From NCBI GenBank assembly GCA_028551475.1, contig CM052357.1:15671931-15735930 (forward strand): a stretch of DNA of 64,000 nt, read 5' to 3'. Source of the stretch: Casuarina equisetifolia (taxonomy: Eukaryota > Streptophyta > Magnoliopsida > Fagales > Casuarinaceae). Positions 13,601 through 26,000 of this stretch are shown in pieces. How positions within the stretch are numbered: the first letter of the stretch is position 1; every line of letters begins with the position of its first letter. The notes beneath the pieces are model-generated. The model was not told where the DNA came from. It saw only the letters and a list, made by a program, of their open reading frames with translations, and made no database searches. The translations under genes and the position numbers were made by a program.

Positions 13601-15135
13601 TGTTGAAAATCATGTGTTGATATGTTTTGTTGAGAAAAATTTTATTTGTGAATAATTTTACATATGATAATATCTTTATGTGCATACATTGAATACCAAA
13701 AGAAGTAAAAGATGTGCAAATTATAATATCATTAGAAGTAACCAATTTCCTACATTTTATTATCAAACATCACATATAAATTTTAGTTAAACATTTTCAT
13801 GTGATTTAATGAATAAAAATATAAGTAATTATATTAAAGAAAAATGATACTATGCTTGTAGGTACATGGAGGACCAAAGCATATATTATGAAAGAAAAAT
13901 TCATAATACAAGGTTCTAGGTGATCAAGCTTATTCTCTACTGGACCAAGCCTAGACAATTCATGTTGGACAAAGCTTACTCTCTATTGGATGAAGTCTAG
14001 ACAATTCATGCTAGACCAAGCTTACTATTTGCTGGACTGAGGATAAATAACCTTGCTGGACTTAGCATGAAATGATCTAAGCCCGAGCTGATCTACTGGC
14101 CCACAAGCCTTGCCCGAGCTCGAAAGTATGAAACACGGTTGTTTCACTTAAACCTAAAAGGACGCAACTCTTAATCGAAAAATTGACCGATCCAAGCCCT
14201 AACCTACTCGCTAAGCTGTTTTTTTTCGCTTCTCTTTGTCATTGGTTCTCCAACAGGATGAAATCTGAGGTGATGGAAATGTCAGAGCCATTTTGAAAAG
14301 TCTTTATCGCCATCTGCACTATGATTGATGTAGCATATGTCAAGTCTCAACAGTTTAAATCCAATGGGCAACATAGGTTCGAATGAAACCCTAGAAAGCT
14401 CATTTACTTGATATCTCATATAAAAGGAAGGAGAAGATAGTTCTTCCATGTGGTTTTTGAATATATTGTGTTGAGAAATCAAGTTTATGCTTAAGTCTTG
14501 CAAAGATATCATACCCAATGATATTCTTCATCAATCTTTGAAACAATTATGTATCTTCGATGATATTCCTTCAAACTAATATTCTTGTGAATATTCACTG
14601 TTAGATTAAGTCGCTTATGTGCTAATCAAGCTTTAATTATTATATGCACATAAACCTCTTTGTAAACCCGAAACCCTAACTTTGTGAAAATTAGGGGTTT
14701 TGTGATTAAAGCTTGAATTGATTTTATATATATTCAATTAGCTCTTTGATAAGCTTTATTCCTCACCCACATTATATATTTGAGGATTAGCTTGATGAAC
14801 TAAGGTTTGATTAACCTAAGCATTGTAGCCGAGAATCAAATAACTCCTTGTTGAGGCATTATGAAGTGTGGGAAAACATTTCTGCAAGCTTGAAGTAAAG
14901 TAGACTTCAACTTGGTTTAAGTTGAAAGAGAAAAGGGTGAAAGTAGGTAAAAAGTGCCAATCCACCGTATAAATCTTTAAGCTTGCTTATCTTGTCTTAT
15001 TCCTTAATTACTTTGGTATATTTATGTTGAATAACATCCTTGCATAAATTAAGAAAGAGCAGAAAAATACAAGATAAAACCTAAGTATCCAATTCAACCC
15101 CCCCCCCCATTCTTGGATAGCCATAAAACCTTATA
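13601..15135 (+). repeat. 3' LTR of Copia-1
   Basis: The 1535-bp copy of 6733-8285 starts TGTTGAAAATC and ends ACCTTATA. It is followed by the target duplication GTGTT. The array region lies at about 13930-14045. The hairpin conserved in sister LTRs is not intact in this copy, around 13716. A homopolymer C run sits near 15101. Confidence 0.92.
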
Positions 15136-15140
15136 GTGTT

Positions 15141-17428
15141 AACGCAGAACAAAAAGGCCATTGCTTTTTAAAGTAAGGTCGTCCATGGACACCATTTGCA
15201 GTACTCCACTTACAAAAAGAGCTAATGGCCTTAGCCTTGGTTGTACAGCATTGGCAACATTACTTATTAGGACACTGATTTACTGTACTCATAGATCAAT
15301 GGAGCTTAGGTTTCTATGGGTACAATGGCTAAGAACCCCAACGCAACATCACTGGCTCTCAAAACTAATGGGATTTGTTTTTTCAGTTGAATACATGTTA
15401 AGTAGTCATAACTTGGTCACCGATGCTCTTTCTTGACAAAACCACGAAGTTGGGTCACTAGAGTGTCTTATCTCAACTAACAAGTGCAAGAAGGAAGAAT
15501 AGGGGAGAGAGAAATTGGTGCACATGCATTGGACCCCTATCACACCACTCATTCTTTTTCCACTAGTGATATGGTGAGGTCATTTGAGTGGGACTTCATA
15601 TGGCCCCACCATCCCTCCTTAAGGCATAACATGTTTGTTGACTTAAGGCAAAAGGAATCTCCCTCATTTCCTCTAAGTGGTGTCATTTCCAAGAGTGGGA
15701 CTTTTTGAACAAGATCATTTTGATGTCCAAGATGCAAGTTCAAGCACAAAAAGTCCTACACTCATGGAAATCTTTGCCTTTATGCCGAATTGGATTTTGG
15801 CAACAGAGATGAAACACAAGTGAACATGAATATGCAAGCCCTTGTGACCAAAATTGCACAAGGAATAAAAGTTAACCAATGTCAGTACAAGGATGGGCTT
15901 AGTTTCTTTAAGAAGTGCTTGTACCTTGATCAAAAGTCACCATTTTCATGACATTGTTTGCAAGATGCACAATGGTTTTCACAATGGGGTATTCAAGACA
16001 CTTCAACAATTAAAACCCGTCTTTTTTTGTCGAAGGATGCATGATTTAGTGATAAAGGTCATATGGGTGTGCATAGTTTGTCAACAACAAAAATTCAAAA
16101 GTGCTCAGCCACCAGGGTTACTACAACCCCTTCCCATCCCCAAATGTATTTAGGAGGATATCTCAATAGACTATATTAATGGGCTTACCCATCAGAAGGC
16201 AAGAACTCTACACTAGTTGTTGTATATAGATTAAGCAAAGTCATCCATTTCATTGCTCTAAAGCACCCATACATTGTTATCATAGAGGCCTAAGCTTTTT
16301 TCAACAATGTTCAGAAACTCTATGGCCTTTTGAAGAGCATCATGTGTGACTAAGACCCTTTGTTCACAGGAAATTTTTGAAAGGAACTCTTCTATTTGCA
16401 AGGGATGAGATTTAACTTTTCTAATGCCTATCATCCTTAAATTAATGGCCAAACCGAAGTGGTGAATCACACATTAGAAATGTACTTGTGATGTTTCAAA
16501 GGTTCCTAACCCAAAGCTTAGTTGAAGTGGCTTCCATAGGTAGAATTCAACTATAATACCAACACCCATTCGGCAACAGGTATCTCTCCATATAAGGTAG
16601 TTTACAGAAAACCACCTCCTACCATTTTATCCTATTTACCATGGACGACATAAAATGCAAAAATTGATCATGAACTTCAAAGTCGGAATGGAAGTCTACA
16701 CAACTTACAGCTTCACCTTAATAAGTCATAAGCATGCATGAAACAAGACTTCTTTAGCCACTTCCGCATCTGTCGTATTCGGGAGAGCTTGCTTCGTGGC
16801 GGAGCATTTAGCAATGCCAGCAGCCTGGTGAGGGCTGGCTGTCTGGTGACAGGTTAAGGCAGGGCCTGCTGGGCTTGCTTCTCATGAGATTGGGTGAGGG
16901 AATCGGAAAGGGGCTCATAAACCGGGCTATAGGGCTTTTGGGCACACGGAAAAGGGGATTTAGTTAATGACAAGAAACACATAGACATGACTTATGAAGT
17001 GGGTGATTGGGTGTATCTACGACTCTAACCATTGCAACAACTTTCCTTGGCTAGGTGTCAAGATACTAAGTTGCCTCTGTGATTTTTTAAATCATTTGAA
17101 ATTATTGAAAAAATTGGACTGGTCGCCTACAGACTTAAAGTTCCAACGGATTCTAAGATCCACCCCACGTTTCACGTCTTTGCTCTTAAAAAGTTCATTA
17201 GGGATCTGAATGAAGCACAAGCTACCATTCCAGTTGAATTTTTCGAAGGCTATCCTGGGGAACATACACCTTAAACTATCCTAAAGTCTTATGTTCACAA
17301 TGGCATCTTTGAATGTTTGGTCCATTGGGAAGGAGTGCCACTCATAAATGCCACTTAGGAAGAGGTTGATGACATGTTCACTTATTATCTAGACCTTGTG
17401 GGAAGGGTCTTTACCTTGCTCGAAAGGA
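15141..17428 (+). mobile_element. Gypsy-1 internal region, right part (RNase H, integrase, chromodomain)
   Basis: RNase H resumes at 15141 directly after the Copia-1 target duplication. Integrase runs from about 15890 to 17210, recognisable by its zinc-binding region with CIVCQQQKFKSAQ near 16075 and the GDWVYLRL motif near 17005. Towards the 3' end a chromodomain-like segment (VHNGIFECLVHWEGVPL, about 17290-17345) marks the element as a chromovirus. A foreign-looking G+C-rich block sits at about 16748-16955. The region is degenerate throughout. Confidence 0.82.
16748..16955. other. G+C-rich foreign block inside the Gypsy-1 integrase
   Basis: About 200 bases, visibly richer in G and C than everything around them, with runs such as GGCAGGGCCTGCTGGG and AATCGGAAAGGGGCTC, interrupt the integrase C-terminal region of Gypsy-1. 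Recognisable integrase sequence lies on both sides. I do not recognise the block. Organelle-derived DNA or a captured host sequence are possible sources. The borders are approximate and no target duplication was found. Confidence 0.5.
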
Positions 17429-18024
17429 TGTTGCAAAATTGCACCATGTAGGCACCATAACATGCTAATAGGTGTATAAACCAAAAGGGTGGTAGTCACT
17501 AATGTACATCACTTAATGCTAAAAATGTTTACACCAAGACAAGCAAAGGATGAGCATAACGAGAATGGCCAACCAAGCAAAAGCATGGCTATATGAATGC
17601 CCTCTACCTGAAAAACTTCAGTCCAATAGCGGCATGACATAATGGGTAATGTACTTGTTGGAAGCTAAGGATATTCTATTGCTAGGGAGGCAAATGGTCT
17701 TTAAATAAGGAAAATGGAATAGTGAGAAAGGAAAAGAATTGCATTATATGTTTTTTGTAACCTAGGGGCTTTCCCCTCAAAATGAATGAAAGCCTTGTTT
17801 TCTAAATCCCTATGCACCTTTTACTATTACACTTCTCTCCCCTCTCTTACTTTCAAGATCCTTGAGCACTCATTACCATTACATCTCTTTCATCCATCTT
17901 TCCTTTCTCCACTAGCTACTTATCATAATAGGTTATAGCAAAAAGAAAAGTTGAAACTCTCCTTGGGAGGATTTCACGTTGGACTAATCAGTTACATGTT
18001 TGTTTCTCAATAGAAATGTACCAA
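17429..18024 (+). repeat. 3' LTR of Gypsy-1
   Basis: The 596-bp copy of the 5' LTR starts TGTTGCAAAATTG and ends GTACCA. It is uninterrupted and serves as the reference for recognising the split copy at 73-2311. Confidence 0.82.
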
Positions 18025-21000
18025 CAACAATCTAGTCATAAAATAATCACCTAGGAGTAGAATCCTATTTCACACCCTTCTTAGGCTACCTTTAAGGACT
18101 CAAGATGGATTCTATTCCTTCTTAGGTTGGCTTTAGGGACTCAACATCTAGAAGAGGATGGAAAATTCAATGTTAGTCCTAAACCTACAAATAAAAGGGA
18201 GAAGTAACCAAGAAGCTTTTAGACTTTTGTTCTTTGAAGGAAATAAAAACTTATGCAACATCAATTAACATTCTTGACACAACCAAAGTTGAATTTTATG
18301 ACAAGCATTTCACTGTAGGCATAAAGTGATAGGAAGAAAAGCATGTGCATTATCTCTTTGTTTATTCCATTCTTCAAAATCCACAAGTGATACACTTGAT
18401 TCTGATTTGGCTTATACTCCAAATCATGTTATGATGTAGATTAACTTTTGATTTGTATATGTTATAAGATTGTTTATATGTGAGATGTTTTATCCCTTGG
18501 TTATGGACATGTAAAGGTTAGGTTTATATCCTGCCTTTCTTTTTGTTTGGAATAAAATATGCAAGCCTTATCCTATTTGACCATTTAACTAAACAAAAAG
18601 ATTGGAATAAAACTCAAACCTAAGTCATTTTCTCTCTCCACCAAATACTTTCTTAAATTCACAAAACCTGTTTACCATCTAACCACTAAAACCACCCTTC
18701 GGCCACCGAATGGCAGTCATTTCTAGCCCCTTCCACCTTGGAAAAGGCATCAGGCTTGTGGTGTAATAGACCAAAGGGATTTTTAACTTGCTCAAATGAG
18801 TGAGCCAATCCTGAAAATGGACCTTTTATAGGGTAACTCTCGAGCATCTAGAGGTTTTCCCTTCTTACCGCTTGGTGGGCTTATTTACATTAGCATTCTA
18901 ATGGATCACTAATGACAAACCGCAACCTTATGCACCCACCTCTTGTGGAATGCAATTTTTTGGCAAGGGGTGTGGCAAAGCACACTACATGGCTTTAGAT
19001 CCATCCTTATTGACAACATTTGGGGATATTTCTGAGGATTAATTAGTCTAGATCAAAAACAATCTGGACAAATCTAATGTTATGATTGATTTTAATCTAC
19101 TCCAACTATAACCATACCTCCCCTTGTTCTTCTCTAAGCCATGTCCTCTACACCTATTTTGGTCCCCATCTCCTATTGATTTGCCCTCACAAATAGGCCT
19201 TAATGCACACTACCTCCATCAATACCTCACATTCTCCTCTCTCCAAAAGAACAAAAAATTTATCAAGGGGAGCCTAAGTTTTGCATCTCTTTAGCAAAAT
19301 ACTGTCAAGTTGTAAAGTTTTACCATTTCATCATTATAGCAAGCTTTAATCTACATGCCCTTTGGTGAACTCTTTTAGGAAACATGTTAAATCTTCATGG
19401 GGCTTAGCCTAACCTATTATAGTAGGCTTAATGAATTCATAAAGCATTCAAATTCACCTCTTTTTAGAAATGAACCTCATCACAGCATGGTCACATGAAT
19501 CTAAATATATGAGAATTTTCAGTTTATCCTTTTCAAATGGTCTTAGGAGCTAAACAAGAACAAGAAAACTAGGTAGGCCTTAGTATAACTTCACTTACTA
19601 GAGCTTTCCCTTTCCTCTTTCAATCCTACTACCTTGCAAGGGATTGGTGGCTCATTAGGTTGTTTTTTAAGGGCAAAAGATACCACTTATTCTTAGAAAA
19701 CTATATGTTTGCAAGGATATGTATAAAGATGGATTTATTGAAGCCTTTTTACCATGATTCATATTAATGCCTTTGATGAGGGTAAGAAGTGATAATAAAT
19801 TGTTTACTAAATGAATATCAATTATTGTTCATTTTGCCACACATAAGGGTGTAATGTGGCCATTTCTAGGAAGAAATTGTATACACATGAGAAATTAAAG
19901 GCAAATCAACAAATGCAAAGAGGCTAAGGAACCCAAAGAAACAACCTGAACGACCTTGGTTGTTGTTCCTACAAAAGTGACACCTCTTGTACTAATGTAG
20001 GGGTTGTACCCTTTATGTTGATGAAGATGGGGATGGCGTTATTTTTGACAAGTCCCTTCCAATGTTCACACAAAATCCTTTTGCCATTTTTGCTTAACTT
20101 GAACATGAGGGCCTAGTGGAGGAAAAAGCAATTTGTATGGAGGAGACCCTTGTGGAAATGCTTGTATTGGCTCATTGTAGAAGTCTATATAATGTGGGCT
20201 TATATCAATAATGTTTATATTCTTTACCATGGTAATGCAATGTGATTTTGTTGGTTCATTTTAATTGTACACATGTTGCACACATATTTTTCTTATTGTT
20301 TCATTTAATTGTACACATGTTACACACATATTTTTCTTTGATGAGTTAGGCTATTTGTATGAATACTTTACTAATTGGCTAAGTCCCCCTCTAGTTCTCC
20401 ATTTATGTACATTAAACCTTGTTGCAGGAAAAATTTTAGAGACAACAGTGTTAATTATTTTAACTACATTTGGTTATGGGAAAGACTAAGCACACCTCCT
20501 CACAAAAAGACATGATGCGCACACATAAAACTAACTATTATTGTTCACACAGATAATGATAGAGAGCTTTTACGCAATCATTATTTGTCACATTCTTCCT
20601 CTAGTTTTTCATAGTAGTTTTTAGGTTATCTCATCAAGCTAATATTAAGAGAGAATAGAGTAAAAGACTTGGTTTAATTTGCAAATCAAAGATGAAAAAA
20701 TATAGTATGTTTCTGGACTTGTTTTAATACATACCATGAAACTCACTTACTTCATTTTCTCCATGATTAATACTTTGATCCTGTAAAAGAGTCTCGTTTG
20801 AAAACATATTTTCTAATAGCTTGTTGTTAAAGAGGGAGTAACATTTATGGAGGAGGTTCATATGGAGAAAGAAGCAACCCCAGTAAAGGAGATACATGTG
20901 GATGAGGTCCCTAGGGAGGTGACCCATCTGGCGGTGGAGGAGAACCTTGTGTTCGTGTGGAGGCCCCACCGTAGTTCATGTATAGTTGCACCCCAGTCTA

Positions 21001-22600
21001 TAAAGGTAGATTCAAAAGGCCATAGACAATGCCTAACTTCGGTGTCACGACAAGGAAACATGTGATGCTAAAAAGGCAGCAAGCCACGAGTTTACAACTT
21101 GTGGAAACTGAAGATCACTTGTATGAACCTCAATGAGAGGTGGTAAGCCTTGGGTTGGGTTGTAGCCCAACCCACTTGATGTAAATGGTTTGGTGGTCAC
21201 ACCAACCTAAGTTTTCTCCCTTTTTTTTGGTTGGGACATGTATGAGTTAGGTTATGCACTATCTTATTTTTGTAACCGGCTATTTGAATTTAATGAAAAT
21301 TTGGGGTGCTCCCCCATTAAATAAAAAGGTAAAAAGAAAAACAAAGAAAGATTGGGATCCCTCCACTTTGGAAATTGATATATATATATATATATTTTTA
21401 TAATTTTAAAGTTGATTACTTTACTATTATATTTGTTTAGTTGTAATAATCGTTTTGGATTTTACTTCATTTATCACGGAGATAAATTTATTTATTTTCA
21501 CTGTACGTGTTATGGACTTGGGTGATAATTTAAATATTTTTAATGTTAAATTTCAAAATAATCTAGAATTAATTGATAAATTAACAAAATAAATTATATC
21601 CGTTCATATAATTAATATATGATAAAAAACCAGAATTAACTTTTCTTTGAAACTTTATTATAATATAATCAAGAAATTCTTCAACAAAAAAAATCCTTGT
21701 GTAGAACTTTCTAAAATTGAAAACTCATTTTATGTTTTTCTAAAGAATCTTTTAGCCATGTGTATATATACAGGTAGATACATGCATTAAAGTAAGTTTC
21801 CTTACCTTTCTCACCTCAATGTGTCATGAAAGTGTCCAAGCAACCATGTTCTTTTTGCCTATCGCTGAATATCTTTTGTTAGAAGGTAGATATGCTACAT
21901 TTTGCCCACTTGATCAAAGGATTGTATTCAATTATCCCGAAGTTGCAATCAAAGTACCTACCAATAAACATAATCACAAATATGCAAATTTGAGAGGATT
22001 GGAATATAATTTTTCCTTAATACTAAGCTTAATTCAAATATAAATAGAGTCAACTATAATCAAAGTGCCATCGCACAATTACATTAACAATTACATAATT
22101 ACTTACTATTCAATTATACAGTTCATTCAAATAGCCAAAGTTCTATTACTGTCCGTAGCACATTGTTACTACAACTAGATTAACTGTTACCAACAACGAC
22201 AAGGAAAAGCTAAGAAAAAAGAATACGATTTTTTAGTCTACCTTCTCATAACGGTTAACTCTTTCTTTTATTTCTTCTTTCCAGTCCAAGACTCATCATT
22301 TCCTACAAGACTCATTTGATTCTCTGAAGTGTGATTTATTAGCTGCCTTCTTCCGGTTTCGTTTCATGAAATCAAATAAAATTTTGAACACATACAGCAA
22401 TCACTCCTAGAGAAATGAAAAAATGTAACCCCAAAAGAGAAAAAAAAATAGATGGGAACCAACTCATCAAAGTAGATACTTTACTACAACGAACATCCGA
22501 TCTGTGTGGAGATTTGAAGAACATAGATAATCGAAAAGAAAGGTTTTGTTGAGATCCCGCGTCTGTGATACAAAGCAATTAAACAATCCTTCGCGAAAGT
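18025..22600. other. Intergenic region with faint coding relics
   Basis: No intact gene is visible in this 4.6-kb stretch. Short open pieces around 20020-20190 and 20840-21065 have amino-acid composition and charge that look once-coding, for example the piece starting MEEVHMEKEATPVKEIHVDE near 20847. A T- and A-rich tail-like stretch follows at about 21290-21350. A decayed LINE first open reading frame is one reading, but no diagnostic motif was found. An AT dinucleotide run lies near 21380. A tandem repeat at 20256-20340 is listed separately. Confidence 0.4.
20256..20340. repeat. Two-copy tandem repeat, period 44 bp
   Basis: TTAATTGTACACATGTT and the following CACACATATTTTTCTT occur twice, the copies starting at about 20261 and 20305. 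It lies in intergenic DNA and has no evident function. Confidence 0.7.
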
Positions 22601-23097
22601 CCGTATGAAAACGTCAGGGTGAAAAGTTATTTAGGTGTACGAAGAAACTTTGGACGAGTGAGGCATAACGTGGCACAAATCTGGTGGCTAATTGGCGAGT
22701 AGTGACCGCACCAGAGCCCAACCTCCTCAGAATTGAAATATAGTTTGTCTTTATGTTTCAGAGGTCAAAGATCAAATCTGGTCTACTATTCCTAAGCAGC
22801 GTTGGTTTTTTAAAGCGACGAAATTAAATTAAAAACGGAAACAATCCTTAAACCTTGTCCATATCCGAAAGATCTCCCTTAAATCCTCTTCCTAGATTCA
22901 AAATACTAGCGAACACTTACCCTCCCACTCTTAAGGTACTCTTCTCTCTCTTGCTTTAATTTTGAAATCGGTGAATCGGGCGCTTTATTGATTTGGGCTT
23001 TCTGGTTTGTTTTGTTTTTCTGGGTGGCAGCTAAGGCTAGGGTTGCAGTTTGGTTGGGGTTGTGTGTAAGTTTTAACTGAGAAAAGCGACCAAAAAG
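22600..23097 (+). promoter_or_regulatory. Promoter-proximal region and 5' leader of the GIF gene
   Basis: This is the approximately 500 bases upstream of the GIF start codon. It has a CT-rich stretch around 22930-22960 typical of plant leaders. No classic TATA box can be placed with confidence. The leader reaches the ATG at 23098 in the context AAAAAGATGCA. The transcription start is not determined. Confidence 0.45.
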
Positions 23098-26000
23098 ATG
23101 CAGCAACCACCGCAAATGATCCCTATGATGCCATCATTTCCCCCTACAAACATCACGACTGAGCAGATTCAGAAGGTATCCCCTTCCACCTGCTTTGACA
23201 ACGCTTAAAGACTAGTTTATGTTTTATTGTTCTGTTTTGGGGGTTTTGATTTGGTTCATTGGTTTATGTGTTTATTGAGTATTTGAAGGGGATATGCGTT
23301 TGGGAAAGGTGCTTTTTTTTTTTCTTTTTCTTTTTTCTTTTCCTCCCTGTTTTTGCATTGATTTGGTGAGGTCAATATCGCAAGAAATAAGTTAACAAAC
23401 AATTAAATTTTTCGGATATTTGTGTGGTACGATTGACTGTGTCGTGCCTGTGTTAATCCTATTAATGGTCATGTTCTCATGGGTAAAATGTTCAAAGAAA
23501 AGGGGTGCCTTGCGTTAGAGAACTTTAACTCGGATTCGTATGCATTCCTCAACTACATCTTATCCAGGTTGATCCACTAACTGAAAAGAACAATACTTGA
23601 GATAGATACGGGGTGGATTGGTACTAGATTTGGGGTTTCATATTGAGAGGGGCACAAAAGCTTGGCGCTTCTCAAAGAAATGTACCTATCTAGTTGTTTT
23701 ATTATAGTTGGTTACCAAAGTTAACACCTGCTACTTGATTCTTAGTGCGATTGTCCGCCTTCTTGGGCAGTACAAAATAATTCTTGTTAAGATCTGGTCC
23801 ACTTATAATTCTCAGTTAAGCTGTTGACTGGAGATGGTCAATATCTTTCGTATCTGTAGTAAAGTTAGTTTTGAGAGGTTGATTATGAGCTTTTATGATC
23901 AACATAGGGCGTTTGCAGTTTCAGAGTCTTTTATCTTTATGTTCGTGAGAGATTGTAGCTTTTTCCACATTCTTGAATTCTGATATGTTGCTTTCCACTA
24001 ATTTCCAGTTTCAATTTGGTTTTCAACTTTTTTTAACATCCCAAGAGCAGCCATATGATTTTACATTTATCAAGTATCTTTTGATAACTTAGCTATCAGA
24101 TGGCAGTTATTCTTTTATCCATCTATATTATGGATTTAACATCCATAGAGCAGCTATATGGTGCAGTCTTTACAATTATCAAGTATCTTTTGGTAACTTA
24201 GCTATCAGAGGGCAGTTGGCCTTTTGTCCATCCATATTATAGATTTTTTCTTTCTATTTCTACCCAAAGATTTTCAGTAGTTGGGAAAAATAGGAACTAC
24301 TTATTTGCTATATCCAACAAAAATATTGTTATATGGCAGTGACATGTTGGATGGAGGGTTAGAAGCCTAATTACAGAATACAATACAATACAATACACAA
24401 TTTAAGATGAATATTTAAAATGAAATATCATATTTTCTTGAATCTGTTCCTCTGACATCTGGTGTTTATTGTTAATCTATTACATTTTCTTGTTGATGGC
24501 TTAGGTATCTTGGTTTACTTTCTGACCATTGCTGTGTTTTCCTTGATTGATTGACACTGTACCTCACCCAAGATCCCGCTGCCCAAAAAAGAAAACAGTA
24601 AAGCACCTGCAGCAAAGCTGCACATACATACCTCTACAGTTTAGGTGGAGGTTAGAGGGGTAAAGAAAAGGATGTTAAGGGTGACATAGTACTATAGCCT
24701 ATGATATGACAACATAAATGTGAATGTATCCCGTGATTCATGATTCTATTGAACACATTATCTGAATATCATCAAGTAGCCTACCGAACTTTTGTAAAAA
24801 GAACCATGATGCACGAAGCATAAAATGGGAAAAAAGTCCTTTGGTCTTGGAGTTTAAGCACATTCAATGAAACTAAGTAAAATGCATGAACTGTACTTCT
24901 TCTCTGCTCCTCCTTGTTCCCCGCCTTTCTGCAATTAATATGACCTGAAAAATGTCTTTGAATTTTTTGACTCTTGCTATTACTTTTCTCATTTTAGACG
25001 ATTCTATGGGATGCATGATACAAATATCATATAGTATGCCACTTAATCAATGTTGTTAAAGGCATGCGTCTAGGCATTGTTAGATAATGTATCTAATTCC
25101 TTCTGAAGCTGCCAAAACATTTTTAACCAAGAAGGAACGTGGTTAGTTCCCTCATTTTATTTCTTTCAAACTTTCAGCCTATTCCACCTAATTTGGTCTT
25201 TTTTATTGTTCAATTTGGTAAAGTTTTGCCAATTTTTGAGATTCCTCTTTAAATTTCAAATGTTAGTTTTGTCATAGTAAGGCCTTGAACATTTGATTTA
25301 TAATTAAAAATAAGTTAAAAAATGATACATATGATGGTATTTACCAATTGTAGTATGTCATTACGAGATAGATGAATTCATATTACCCACAAGGAGTTAG
25401 ATGCATTTGTATCTAATTTATAAATATCTAACTGATATGGAAAATTTAGTGCTATACCTGCAACATATGATGAATGCTTCAGTATCAGTGTATTTTCATT
25501 TACCTGCATTTTTTTAGAATGCATGAGAAAATAATTTTGTAAGTTACACAAATTTCCTTTTTATTTTAGTTATTTTTCTGCTTTTATTGATAACTTTATT
25601 TGAATTTGTAGTAGCTCATTAAGATAAACAGCCTGCTTAGGATTTAGAATTTGGAATTACTACCTTCAAGAACTGGACAATGCTGTAACTGTTATAAGAT
25701 GAATAAGTCACTATTTGGTTATTAGCTTGGCTTTAGATTTTAAATCTATTTCTTGGATTTCGTTTAGGCAATAGTGTGCTTTGTTTTGGTTCAGAACATT
25801 TGCACTTTGCACTCAGACTCCCTATTGCCTTCGTGCACATGTGCGTGCCTTGTGTTTTAACAATATACTTCAGTAAAAGTGCATGATGTTTAGGGCATGA
25901 AGACTGGAGTATTTTTAATGGCCTTTGACCCTAGATTATGTGAGAAACAAGATCATTCTTGAGAGCCTAATTTCACCAGCTTTCTCCTTTCCTTATGGAC

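Larger units (their letters stand above)
6733..15135 (+). mobile_element. Ty1/Copia element, SIRE-like, near full length (Copia-1)
   Basis: The element spans 8403 bp, bounded by LTRs 6733-8285 and 13601-15135 and by a perfect GTGTT target duplication (6728-6732 and 15136-15140) inside Gypsy-1 RNase H. The domain order gag, protease, integrase, reverse transcriptase, RNase H is that of Copia. LTRs over 1.5 kb and a gag with zinc knuckles followed by a long coiled-coil-like stretch resemble the SIRE/Maximus lineage; that assignment is by resemblance. About a dozen substitutions in the first 240 or so aligned LTR bases (near 5 percent by eye) make it much younger than its host Gypsy. The coding region is broken in several places and the element is a fossil. 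Confidence 0.92.
73..18024 (+). mobile_element. Ty3/Gypsy chromovirus fossil, full length but heavily nested (Gypsy-1)
   Basis: This is an old plant Gypsy element with both ends recognisable. Its direct LTRs (73-2311 and 17429-18024) both start TGTTGCA and end in GTACCA. Parts follow the usual order: protease (about 5190-5500), reverse transcriptase (about 5800-6600), RNase H (split by a Copia insertion at 6733-15135), integrase (about 15890-17210) and a chromodomain (about 17280-17400), which places it among the chromoviruses. Without its inserts the element is about 6 kb, normal for the group. A by-eye comparison of the first 200 bases of the two LTRs shows roughly 18 percent difference, so it is old. 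The target duplication is doubtful (GGAAC against ACAAC). It is broken at many points and is treated as a fossil. Confidence 0.85.
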
